64,000 nt of DNA, from the NCBI GenBank assembly GCA_003241055.1, contig QFOD01000011.1, positions 1 through 64,000 of the forward strand, written 5' to 3'. Below, one piece after another: positions 23,929 through 31,595 of the stretch. Each line of letters begins with the position of its first letter. Position 1 is the stretch's first letter. Source of the stretch: Roseateles depolymerans. GTDB lineage: Bacteria; Pseudomonadota; Gammaproteobacteria; Burkholderiales; Burkholderiaceae_C. The notes beneath the pieces were generated by a model, which searched no databases, was not told where the DNA came from, and saw only the letters and a program-made list of their open reading frames with translations. The position numbers and the translations under genes are program-made.

Positions 23929-25161
23929 TCAGGCCGCGAGTGCCGGTGCGGCTGGCTCCAGCGGCGGGGTGTCGCGGTCGAGGAACTTCAGCAGCGTGGT
24001 CTTGCTGATCGCGCCGCAGAAGCGGCCGTCGGTGCTGACCACCGGCAGTGCGCAGGGCGCATGCGCGACCTGGCCGAGCAGGCCGGCCACCGGCGCCTCG
24101 GCGGGTAGCGTGGGCAGGCCGGGCACGAAGGTGTGCTGCAGGCCCAGCGGGCCGACATGGCCGTCCAGCGCGGCGCGCAGGCTGTCGGCCGACACGATGC
24201 CCAGGTAGTGCCGAGTGGGACTGACGACGTGGGCGTACTCGCGGTCCTGGTCTTCCAGCCTCTTCAGCGCGGCGCGGGCGCCACGGTCGCTGTGCTCGGC
24301 CACCACGGTCAGCGGCTGGCGCGCGATATCGGCCGCCTTGAAGACGGCGGCCGCGTCGACGCCGCGCACAAAGCTGCGCACGAAGTCGTCGGCGGGGTTG
24401 CGCAGGATGTCGTCGGGCGTGCCGACCTGCACCACCTGGCCGTCCTTCATGATCGCGATGCGGTCGCCGATGCGCATGGCTTCGTCGAGATCGTGGGAGA
24501 TGAAGACGATGGTGCGGCGCCTGACCTGCTGCAGCCGCAGCAGCTCGGACTGCATCTCGGTGCGGATGATGGGGTCCAGCGCGGAGAAAGCCTCGTCCAT
24601 CAGCAGGATGGAGGGGTCGGCCGCCAGCGCACGCGCCAGGCCCACGCGCTGCTGCATGCCGCCGGAGAGTTCGTCGGGGTAGCGGTCGCCCCAGCCGGCC
24701 AGGCCTACCTGGGCCAGCGCGTCATTGGCGGCGGCCAAGCGCTGGCTGCGGCCCATGCCGTCGAGCTCCAGGCCGAAGGCCGTGTTGTCGCGCACGTTCA
24801 TGTGGGGCATCAGCGCGAAGGACTGGAACACCATGCTGATGTCCTTGCGCCGCAGCGTGCGCAGCCGCCGGTCGCCGTAGGCGTTGGTGTCTTCACCGTC
24901 GATGACGATGCGCCCGGCGCTGGGCTCGATCAGGCGGTTGAGCATGCGCACCAGCGTGGACTTGCCCGAGCCCGACAGGCCCATGATGACGAAGATCTCG
25001 CCGGCCTGGATCTCGAAGCTGGCGTCGAACACGCCGATGGACTGCCCGGTGCGGGCCTGGATCTCCGGCTTGGACAGACCCTGGCGAACCAGGTCCAGCG
25101 CCTGCTGTGGCGCGTCGCCGAAGACCTTGAAGACGTGGTCGATGTGGATGGCCTTGGCCAT
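23929..25161 (-). CDS. proV: Glycine betaine/proline betaine ABC transporter, ATPase
   Basis: A 410-aa ATPase with Walker A GLSGSGKST (61-69), signature LSGGMQQRVGLARAL, Walker B ILLMDEAFSALDP and the H-loop VFISHD, followed by two C-terminal CBS domains (from about residue 275) that sense ionic strength in relatives such as OpuA. The N-terminal KVFGDAPQQALDLVRQGLSK segment is typical of ProV. The start at 25161 is fixed by GAAAGGAG 8 nt upstream; the in-frame ATG at 25185 precedes that site. Confidence 0.95.
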   Translation of the reverse strand: MAKAIHIDHVFKVFGDAPQQALDLVRQGLSKPEIQARTGQSIGVFDASFEIQAGEIFVIMGLSGSGKSTLVRMLNRLIEPSAGRIVIDGEDTNAYGDRRLRTLRRKDISMVFQSFALMPHMNVRDNTAFGLELDGMGRSQRLAAANDALAQVGLAGWGDRYPDELSGGMQQRVGLARALAADPSILLMDEAFSALDPIIRTEMQSELLRLQQVRRRTIVFISHDLDEAMRIGDRIAIMKDGQVVQVGTPDDILRNPADDFVRSFVRGVDAAAVFKAADIARQPLTVVAEHSDRGARAALKRLEDQDREYAHVVSPTRHYLGIVSADSLRAALDGHVGPLGLQHTFVPGLPTLPAEAPVAGLLGQVAHAPCALPVVSTDGRFCGAISKTTLLKFLDRDTPPLEPAAPALAA

Positions 25162-25577
25162 GGACGGGCTCCTTTCATGCAGCACGGGGCTGCGGGTGAA
25201 CAGGGCGCCACCGCCCGGGGAGGGCGGCAGCCGTCATGCCATCAGCATCAGGAGAGGACAGGCGCGCGCAGGCGCCGTGCAGGCCTGATGGCTGCCGACG
25301 GGCACTGAACACGACGTGAAAGACGCCAGCAATACCCGCCGGAGCTCGGATCGCCGCGCCGCGGGCCGGGTCTGGGGGCGCGGCGTGGCGGGAGCATGGC
25401 TGGTCGTGGGCGGGCATGAATCACCGCCGCTTGGCCGGGCTGGGCCCGGACCCGGGCAAACGCCCGGGTGACGACATCCGCAACCGCGATGGGGCCGAGG
25501 CTGGCCCGCAAGTGGTACGGCGCGATCAAAATAACTATTTGATCGAATTTCAGGTTTGAATCATAACAAACAGGAAT
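25162..25577 (-). promoter_or_regulatory. Upstream region of proVWX, no gene seen
   Basis: A 416-nt gap between the LysR gene stop and proV. Its far end is AT-rich and contains a perfect repeat GATCAAA-ATAACTA-TTTGATC (25524-25544), a likely operator or promoter part. A hairpin ACCCGGGC-AAAC-GCCCGGGT lies at 25450-25469. If transcription starts near 25,520, the leader is about 350 nt long, long enough for RNA-level or osmotic control. The open frame across this gap looks non-coding. Confidence 0.45.
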
Positions 25578-26543
25578 TCATCCCGTGCTGAGCGCCGACC
25601 CCGCCGCGCGGTCCCAGGGGGGAAGATCGCCCAGCTTCTCCAGCATGAAGTCGATCAGCGCCCGCACCTTGGGCGCGGGCTGGCGGCTGGGCAGGTAGAC
25701 CGCGTACAGCGCGTCCGCATCGGCCACGCCGCCCCAGGGTTGCCAGCCGGGCAGCAGCGCCTCCAGCCGGCCGGCCTGCAGGTCGGGCCCGATGGCGTAG
25801 GTGGGCAGCACGGCCAGGCCCATGCCGGCCAGCGCGGCCACGCGAAGCGACTCGCTGCTGTTGGCCATCAGCCCGCTCTCGAAACGCAGCGCGCCCTGAG
25901 TCAGCACCTCGGAGTCGCCCAGCTCGGCATGGCGGAAGCGCCAGCGGTCCTGCGCCTGCAGATAGCCGAAGCGCAGGCAGCGGTGCTGTGCCAGCTCGGC
26001 CACCGAGCCGGGCCGACCCATCGCGGCCAGGTAGGCCGGTGAGGCACACAGCACGTAGCGGATGGTGGCCAGCCGCCGCGCCACCAGGCCGGGCCCGGGC
26101 TGGGCGATCAGCCGCAGCACCAGATCGAAGCCTTCCTCGGCCAGGTCCACATAGCGGTCGTTCAGGCCCAGCACCACCTGCAGCTGCGGATAACGGCTGC
26201 AGAACTCGCTCATCAGCGCCGTGAACTGCAGGTTGCCGAAGGCGGTGGAGGTGGACAGGCGCAGCACGCCGCGCGGCTGGTCGTGGCGGCCGGCCAGTTC
26301 GTCGTCCAGCGCCTGGGCCTCCTCCAGCAGGCGCAGCGCGCGCTCATAGACCGCCTGGCCCTCGGGTGTGGGGCTGACGCTGCGGGTGGTGCGCAGCAGC
26401 AGGCGGGAGCCCAGCTCGTCCTCCAGCCGCGCCACCTGCTTGCTGACCGCGGACTTGGTGGCGCCCAGCAGCCGTGCGGCGCCGGAGAAGCTGCGGGTGT
26501 CGACCACGCGGGCAAAGGTCTGCAGGTCTTCGAGTCGGCCCAT
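25578..26543 (-). CDS. LysR-family transcriptional regulator
   Basis: A 321-aa LysR protein. The winged HTH (residues 1-60) reads LEDLQTFARVVDTRSFSGAA, then LGATKSAVSKQVARLEDELG, and the effector domain follows (about 90-300) with the usual LRLSTSTAFGNLQF opening. The start at 26543 (MGRLEDLQ) is the family's normal position. It is divergent from the EamA transporter with 100 nt between, the classic layout in which a LysR protein controls its neighbour. The effector is unknown. Confidence 0.93.
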   Translation of the reverse strand: MGRLEDLQTFARVVDTRSFSGAARLLGATKSAVSKQVARLEDELGSRLLLRTTRSVSPTPEGQAVYERALRLLEEAQALDDELAGRHDQPRGVLRLSTSTAFGNLQFTALMSEFCSRYPQLQVVLGLNDRYVDLAEEGFDLVLRLIAQPGPGLVARRLATIRYVLCASPAYLAAMGRPGSVAELAQHRCLRFGYLQAQDRWRFRHAELGDSEVLTQGALRFESGLMANSSESLRVAALAGMGLAVLPTYAIGPDLQAGRLEALLPGWQPWGGVADADALYAVYLPSRQPAPKVRALIDFMLEKLGDLPPWDRAAGSALSTG

Positions 26544-26583
26544 TGTGTCTTCTGAGGAAACTCTGAAACGAATGGAGAGCGGA

Positions 26584-26612
26584 TTGTGTCTCCGGTTCGG
26601 CGTTTCTAGAGT
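26584..26612 (+). promoter_or_regulatory. Sigma70-like promoter for the EamA gene
   Basis: TTGTGT (26584-26589) and TAGAGT (26607-26612) with exactly 17 bp between, about 32 nt before the EamA start codon. It lies in the LysR/EamA divergent gap, where LysR binding would be expected. Confidence 0.55.
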
Positions 26613-26643
26613 GGCGCCTCCCCCTTGGATGCCGGAGACCGCG

Positions 26644-27564
26644 ATGAATACCCTGTCCACCCCCTGTGCCGCCCGGCCGCCCGCGGTCGGCCGCGATCCA
26701 GCGGCGGCGCTGGCGGCGCTCAGCCTGCCTCTGCTGTTCATCCTGCTGTGGAGCAGCGGCTATGTGGCCGGCCGCCTGGGTTTGCCGCATGCGGGGCCGC
26801 TGAGCCTGCTGAGCCTGCGCTTCGGGCTGAGCTTTGCGGTGCTGCTGGCGCTATCGCTGATCGGTCGGGCGCGCTGGCCGCAGCGGGCGCGGGACTGGGG
26901 CCATCTGGCGGTCGTGGGCCTGCTGATGCAGGGCCTGCACTTCGGCGCGCTGTACGAGGGCCTGGCGCGCGGGCTGTCGGCTGGCCTGGCGGGCCTGCTG
27001 ATCGGCCTGATGCCGGTGGCCACCGCGCTGGGTGCGCGGCTGTGGCTGGGCGAGGCGCTGGGCCGGCGTGCGGCACTCGGGTTGGCGGGCGGCCTGCTGG
27101 GCGTGGTGCTGGTGCTGGCCGAGCGGCCGCTGGCCGCCCAGGACTGGGCGGCGCCGGCCTGGGGCCTGCTGGCGCTGGCGGGCCTGGTGTCGGGCACGCT
27201 GTACCAGAAGCGCTTCTGCGCCGGCATGGACCTGCGCAGCGGCAGCTGCGTGCAGATGGGCACGGCCGCGCTGGCGGTGGCGCCGCTGGCGCTGTGGGGC
27301 GAGGGCTGGCGCGTGGACTGGGGGCTGGAGCTGGGCGGCGCGCTGCTGTGGCTGGGCCTGGTGAACTCCATAGGCGCCTTCAGCCTGATGTTCGTGATGA
27401 TGAGGCGCGGCCAGGCCAGCCAGGTGGCGCGATTGTTCTACCTGATCCCCGGCGTGTCGGCGCTGCTGGGCGGGCTGCTGCTGGGCGAGCGCCTGGGGGC
27501 GCTGGCGATCGCGGGCTTCGTGTTGTCGGCACTGGCGGTGGCGCTGGCCGCGCGGGGGCGGTGA
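26644..27564 (+). CDS. EamA/DMT-family membrane transporter
   Basis: A 306-aa drug/metabolite transporter with ten predicted hydrophobic helices in two EamA repeats. The family's opening LLWSSGYVAGRLGL and the end-of-repeat LLGLMPVATALGARLWLGE and LLGGLLLGERLGALAIAG motifs are present. It probably exports amino acids or similar metabolites. GGAG 5 nt upstream sets the ATG at 26644. The divergent LysR gene is its likely regulator. Confidence 0.9.
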   Translation: MNTLSTPCAARPPAVGRDPAAALAALSLPLLFILLWSSGYVAGRLGLPHAGPLSLLSLRFGLSFAVLLALSLIGRARWPQRARDWGHLAVVGLLMQGLHFGALYEGLARGLSAGLAGLLIGLMPVATALGARLWLGEALGRRAALGLAGGLLGVVLVLAERPLAAQDWAAPAWGLLALAGLVSGTLYQKRFCAGMDLRSGSCVQMGTAALAVAPLALWGEGWRVDWGLELGGALLWLGLVNSIGAFSLMFVMMRRGQASQVARLFYLIPGVSALLGGLLLGERLGALAIAGFVLSALAVALAARGR

Positions 27565-27600
27565 ATAATCAGGGATTCCCCGAGCAGCAGCCCCGACCCC

Positions 27601-28719
27601 ATGAACAAGACCCCCGCCCTGGATCACGAGAACGGCCCCCGCGACGACGCGACGCAGGACAGCACCCGCACCGACGACACCCGCATCGGTGCGGTGCGCC
27701 CGCTGATCTCGCCGGCCCTGCTGCTGGACGAACTGCCGGCGCCGGCGGCCTCGCTGCAGGTGGTGGAGCAGGCGCGCCGCGAGATCAGCGCGGTGCTGCA
27801 CGGCCAGGATGACCGCCTGCTGGTGGTGGTGGGCCCGTGCTCCATCCACGACCACGACCAGGCGATGGACTACGCCCGGCTGCTCAAGACCGCACGCGAC
27901 GAGCTCAGTCGCGACCTGCTGATCGTGATGCGGGTGTATTTCGAGAAGCCGCGCACCACCGTGGGCTGGAAGGGCTATATCAACGACCCCAAGCTGGACG
28001 GCAGCTTCCAGATGAACGAGGGCCTGCGCCTGGCGCGCCGCCTGCTGCTGGACGTGACCAGCCTGGGTCTGCCCACCGGCACCGAGTTCCTGGACCTGCT
28101 GTCGCCGCAGTACATCGCCGACCTCATCACCTGGGGCGCCATCGGCGCGCGCACCACCGAGAGCCAGAGCCACCGCCAGCTGGCCTCGGGCCTGAGCTGC
28201 CCGGTGGGCTTCAAGAACGGCACGGACGGCGGCCTCAAGGTCGCCAGCGATGCGGTGCTGGCCGCCAGCGCACCGCATGCCTTCATGGGCATGACCAAGA
28301 TGGGCGTGGCCGCGATCTTCGAGACCCGCGGCAATGCCGACTGCCATGTGATCCTGCGCGGCGGCAAGGCGCCCAACTACGACGCCGCCTCGGTGGCCGC
28401 GGCCTGCGATGCGCTGAAGAGCTCGGGCCTGCGCGAGCAGGTGATGATCGACTTCTCGCACGCCAACAGCAGCAAGAAGTACGAGCGCCAGGTGGACGTG
28501 GGCCGCGACGTGGCCGGCCAGATCGCCGGCGGCGACCAGCGCATCACCGGCGTGATGATCGAAAGCCACCTCCAGCCGGGCCGCCAGGACCTGCTGCCGG
28601 GCCAGACCCGCGCCGACCTCAAGCCCGGCGTGTCCATCACCGACGCCTGCCTGGGCTGGTCCCAGACCGAGCCGCTGCTGCGCGAGCTGGCCGCCGCGGT
28701 GCAGAAGCGCCGCGGCTGA
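27601..28719 (+). CDS. aroG: 3-deoxy-7-phosphoheptulonate synthase (class I DAHP synthase)
   Basis: A 372-aa enzyme that joins phosphoenolpyruvate and erythrose 4-phosphate, the entry to the shikimate pathway. Diagnostic segments are VVVGPCSIHD, MRVYFEKPRTTVGWKG, GARTTESQSHR, PVGFKNGTDG and IDFSHANSSK, together supplying PEP-binding Arg/Lys and metal ligands. Class I AroF/G/H type; which feedback specificity applies cannot be told reliably. It carries a 25-residue acidic N-terminal extension. It follows the EamA gene by 36 nt. Confidence 0.95.
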   Translation: MNKTPALDHENGPRDDATQDSTRTDDTRIGAVRPLISPALLLDELPAPAASLQVVEQARREISAVLHGQDDRLLVVVGPCSIHDHDQAMDYARLLKTARDELSRDLLIVMRVYFEKPRTTVGWKGYINDPKLDGSFQMNEGLRLARRLLLDVTSLGLPTGTEFLDLLSPQYIADLITWGAIGARTTESQSHRQLASGLSCPVGFKNGTDGGLKVASDAVLAASAPHAFMGMTKMGVAAIFETRGNADCHVILRGGKAPNYDAASVAAACDALKSSGLREQVMIDFSHANSSKKYERQVDVGRDVAGQIAGGDQRITGVMIESHLQPGRQDLLPGQTRADLKPGVSITDACLGWSQTEPLLRELAAAVQKRRG

Positions 28720-28801
28720 GCCCCGTTCGCGCTGCGGGCTGACCGTTCACGCCCGCGGCTGGCGATTCGTCGCAGCGCCCTCGTGCGCGGCCAGCCCGAT
28801 T

Positions 28802-28838
28802 CCTAGAGTGCAGCCATTCCCACTGCACTCGCTAGGAG
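28802..28838 (+). promoter_or_regulatory. Leader hairpin reaching the ribosome binding site of the DUF2141 gene
   Basis: GAGTGCAG (28806-28813) and CTGCACTC (28823-28830) are perfect inverted copies. Outside them, CCTA (28802-28805) can pair with TAGG (28833-28836), which belongs to the Shine-Dalgarno AGGAG (28834-28838) ahead of the ATG at 28845. Confidence 0.45.
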
Positions 28839-28844
28839 TCGACG

Positions 28845-29300
28845 ATGACGAACGCAAAGCCCCTGTCCATCCTGCTGGCCGTCTGCCTTCAGGCCCCGTT
28901 GCTCGTGCAAGCGGGCGAGCTGCAGCTGGAGGTGCAGGGCCTGGACACCAGCCGCGTGGCCGGGGCCACGCTGATGGTGGCGGCCTACGGTGCCACCGAC
29001 ACCTGGTTGGGCAAGCCGGCATTCGCCCGGCGCCTGGCGCTGGCCGACCTGAAGACCGAGGGCGGTCGTGTCAGCGTGACGCTGGCCGATCTGCCCGACG
29101 CACTGCTGGCCCAGCCGCTGGCGCTGACGGTCGTCCAGGATGTCAACGCCAACGGCCGTCTCGACCGCAACGCCTTCGGCATGCCCACCGAGCCCTACGG
29201 CTTCTCCAATGACGCGGCCGGCAGCTTCGGCCCGCCCAGCTTCGAGGCTGCGCGCTTCCAGTGGGCGCCGGGCCAGCTTGTGCGCATCAAGCTGAACTGA
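28845..29300 (+). CDS. DUF2141 domain protein, secreted
   Basis: A 151-aa protein with a Sec signal (LSILLAVCLQAPLLVQA) and the DUF2141 signature: VVQDVNANGRLDRNAFGMP, then EPYGFSNDA and GPPSFEAARF. The DVNANGRLD stretch looks like a calcium-binding loop. The domain is a small beta-sandwich of unknown function found in exported proteins. It is 9 nt upstream of the carotenoid oxygenase gene, so the two likely act together outside the cytoplasm; pairing of DUF2141 with carotenoid-related genes is familiar but the role is not known. Confidence 0.88.
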   Translation: MTNAKPLSILLAVCLQAPLLVQAGELQLEVQGLDTSRVAGATLMVAAYGATDTWLGKPAFARRLALADLKTEGGRVSVTLADLPDALLAQPLALTVVQDVNANGRLDRNAFGMPTEPYGFSNDAAGSFGPPSFEAARFQWAPGQLVRIKLN

Positions 29301-29309
29301 GGAGCCTCC

Positions 29310-30797
29310 ATGATGCAAGCCATGTTGTCGCGCCGCCAGCTGCTGAGCGGCCTTGTGGCCGCGGGCCTGAGCCCCAGCGCCTTCGCCTGGGGGCAGGATG
29401 AATTCCGCACCACGGCGGCCGAGCTCAAGCCCTTCCGGGGCCTGGACGGCCGCGACCTGCAGGCCGACACGGTCGCGGTGGAGGGGCGCTGGCCCGCCGC
29501 GCTCACCGGCCGCTACTTCCGCAACGGCCCCGGCCTGCTGCAGCGCGGCGGTCGCCACTACGAGCACTGGTTCGACGGCGACGGCCTGGTGCAGAGCTGG
29601 ACGATCGCGCCCGGCGGCCGCATCAGCCACCGCGCCCGCTTCGTGCAGACCGAGAAGTTCCGCGCCGAGCAGGCGGCCGGCCGCTTCCTGCTGCCGGCCT
29701 TCGGCACCGCGGTGCCGGCGCAGCGGCCGGTGCGCCATGCGGACAGTGTCAACGTCGCCAACACCAGCGTGCTGCTGCAGGGCGAGCATCTCTATGCGCT
29801 GTGGGAGGGCGGCAGCGCGCACGAGCTGGACCCGGCCACGCTGGAAACCCGCGGCGTGAAGGTCTGGTCCGAGGATCTGCGCGGCATGCCGTTCTCGGCC
29901 CATCCCAAGGTGGAGCCCGACGGCACGGTCTGGAACTTCGGCACTGCCGGCGGCCGCCTGGCGCTCTACCAGCTGTCGGCTCAGGGCCAGGTCTTGCGCC
30001 ATGGGCTGCTGGACGTGCAGGCGCCGCCCATGCTGCACGACTTCGCGGTGTCGCAGCGCTACCTGGTGTTCCTGATGGCGCCCATCACGCTGGACCGCGC
30101 CGCGTTGCCGGGCGGTGCCGCGATGCTGGCGGCGATGCGCTGGCAGGCGGCGCAGCCCACGCGTGTGCTGGTGGTGGACAAGGCGGACTTCAGCCGCTGG
30201 CAGATGCTGGAGATGCCGGCCGCCAACGTCTTCCACTTCGGCAATGCCTGGGACGAGGGCGGCCACCTGCGCGTGGACTATGTGCAGGGCGTGCCGCTGC
30301 CCGAGTTCAACGGCGCCATCTCGCAGCTGATGCAGGGTCGGCGGCCCGAGCGGGATGTGTCCACGCCGCGCGTGCTGGACATCGACCTGGCCCGCGGCCG
30401 CCTGGCGCTGACGGCGCGCGACGAGGCGGTGGAGTTTCCGGTGGTGGACCCGCGCGTGGTGGCGCAGCGCCACCGCTTCGTCTGGTACCCGACCGCGCTG
30501 GACACGCGCGGCCGCTGGGGCTTCAACGGCCTGATGCGGCTGGACATCGAGAGCGGCGCGCGCGAGCGCTTCAGCTATGGCGACGACGTCGTGGTGGAGG
30601 AGCACGTGTTGGTGCCACGCCCGGGCAGCCGTGGCGAAGGCGAGGGCTGGCTGCTGGGCATGGGCTACGACATCCGCCGCGAACGCAGCTTCCTGGATGT
30701 GTTCGACGCCCAGGCCCTCGCCGCCGGCCCGGTCGCGCGCGCCTGGCTGCCCTATGCCGTGCCCTATGGCTTTCATGGGCGCTTCTACGCGGCCTGA
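29310..30797 (+). CDS. Carotenoid oxygenase family protein, predicted Tat-exported
   Basis: A 495-aa seven-bladed propeller dioxygenase of the RPE65/lignostilbene dioxygenase family. The four iron-binding histidines are H198 (SAHPKVE), H243 (MLHDFAV), H309 (NVFHFGNAWDE) and H489 (YGFHGRFY). The N-terminus has SRRQLLSGLVAAGL, a twin-arginine-type signal, so the folded iron enzyme is probably exported. Members cleave a C=C bond in carotenoids, stilbenes or lignin-derived compounds; the substrate here is unknown. It is co-transcribed with the DUF2141 gene. Confidence 0.9.
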   Translation: MMQAMLSRRQLLSGLVAAGLSPSAFAWGQDEFRTTAAELKPFRGLDGRDLQADTVAVEGRWPAALTGRYFRNGPGLLQRGGRHYEHWFDGDGLVQSWTIAPGGRISHRARFVQTEKFRAEQAAGRFLLPAFGTAVPAQRPVRHADSVNVANTSVLLQGEHLYALWEGGSAHELDPATLETRGVKVWSEDLRGMPFSAHPKVEPDGTVWNFGTAGGRLALYQLSAQGQVLRHGLLDVQAPPMLHDFAVSQRYLVFLMAPITLDRAALPGGAAMLAAMRWQAAQPTRVLVVDKADFSRWQMLEMPAANVFHFGNAWDEGGHLRVDYVQGVPLPEFNGAISQLMQGRRPERDVSTPRVLDIDLARGRLALTARDEAVEFPVVDPRVVAQRHRFVWYPTALDTRGRWGFNGLMRLDIESGARERFSYGDDVVVEEHVLVPRPGSRGEGEGWLLGMGYDIRRERSFLDVFDAQALAAGPVARAWLPYAVPYGFHGRFYAA

Positions 30798-30834
30798 GCG
30801 CATCGGCCGGCACGGCGCGGCGACAATCACGGGC

Positions 30835-31494
30835 ATGAACCAAGATCAGCTCAAGCAACTGGTGGGCCGCGCCGCCCTGGACTACGTCACCCCCGGCCAG
30901 ATCGTCGGCGTGGGCACCGGCTCTACGGTGGACTGCTTCATCGACGCGCTGGCCGTCAGCGGCATCCAGGTCGCCGGTGCCGTGTCCAGCTCGGAGCGCT
31001 CCACGCAGCGGCTGCTGAAAGCCGGCATCAAGGTGCTGGACGCAGCCGAGGTGAGCAGCCTGGCGGTTTACATCGACGGCGCCGACGAGATCGACGGCCA
31101 GGGCTTCATGGTTAAGGGCGGCGGTGCGGCGCTGACGCGCGAGAAGATCGTCGCCGACCTAGCCGAGAAATTCGTCTGCATCGCGGACGGCTCCAAGCTC
31201 GTGCAGACGCTGGGCCGCTTCCCGCTGCCGGTCGAGATCATTCCGATGGCCGCAGCGCAGCTGACTCGACACTTCGCCCAGCTGGGCGGCACGGCCAAGC
31301 TGCGCGAGGGTGTCGTCACCGACAACGGTGGCCACATTCTTGACGTGACGGGCCTGTCCATCACCGACCCGCTGGCCTTCGAGGCCGAGGTCAACCAGTG
31401 GCCGGGCGTGGTGACCGTGGGTGTGTTCGCTCGCCACAAGGCCAGCGTCTGTCTGCTGGGCACGCCCGAGGGCGTGAAGACGCTGAGCTTCTGA
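30835..31494 (+). CDS. rpiA: Ribose-5-phosphate isomerase A
   Basis: A 219-aa enzyme interconverting ribose 5-phosphate and ribulose 5-phosphate in the pentose phosphate pathway. The phosphate loop GTGSTV (27-32), YIDGADEID and KGGGAALTREK motifs include the catalytic Asp, Lys and Glu. The ATG at 30835 follows the previous stop by 37 nt; longer in-frame starts would run back into the oxygenase gene. Length matches the family. Confidence 0.96.
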   Translation: MNQDQLKQLVGRAALDYVTPGQIVGVGTGSTVDCFIDALAVSGIQVAGAVSSSERSTQRLLKAGIKVLDAAEVSSLAVYIDGADEIDGQGFMVKGGGAALTREKIVADLAEKFVCIADGSKLVQTLGRFPLPVEIIPMAAAQLTRHFAQLGGTAKLREGVVTDNGGHILDVTGLSITDPLAFEAEVNQWPGVVTVGVFARHKASVCLLGTPEGVKTLSF

Positions 31495-31534
31495 GCACCA
31501 GCGCCGGCGCACGGCGTATCGACGGGTGATTGTG

Positions 31535-31563
31535 AAAAGGAAAGGGGCCGCGTCGCGGCCCCT
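31535..31563 (-). terminator. Intrinsic terminator, strongest on the minus strand
   Basis: Stem AGGGGCCG (31543-31550) with CGGCCCCT (31556-31563). On the minus strand it is followed by TTCCTTTT, so it ends the chemoreceptor transcript; it may also slow rpiA transcription from the other side. Confidence 0.75.
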
Positions 31564-31595
31564 GGTCGTTGCGCAGCCCCGGCTCGGGGCCGGGC

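Noticed and set aside
25248..25529. Open frame in the gap upstream of proV
   Set aside because: Arg/Pro/Ala-rich product typical of non-coding GC-rich DNA and no recognisable domain; treated as leader DNA.
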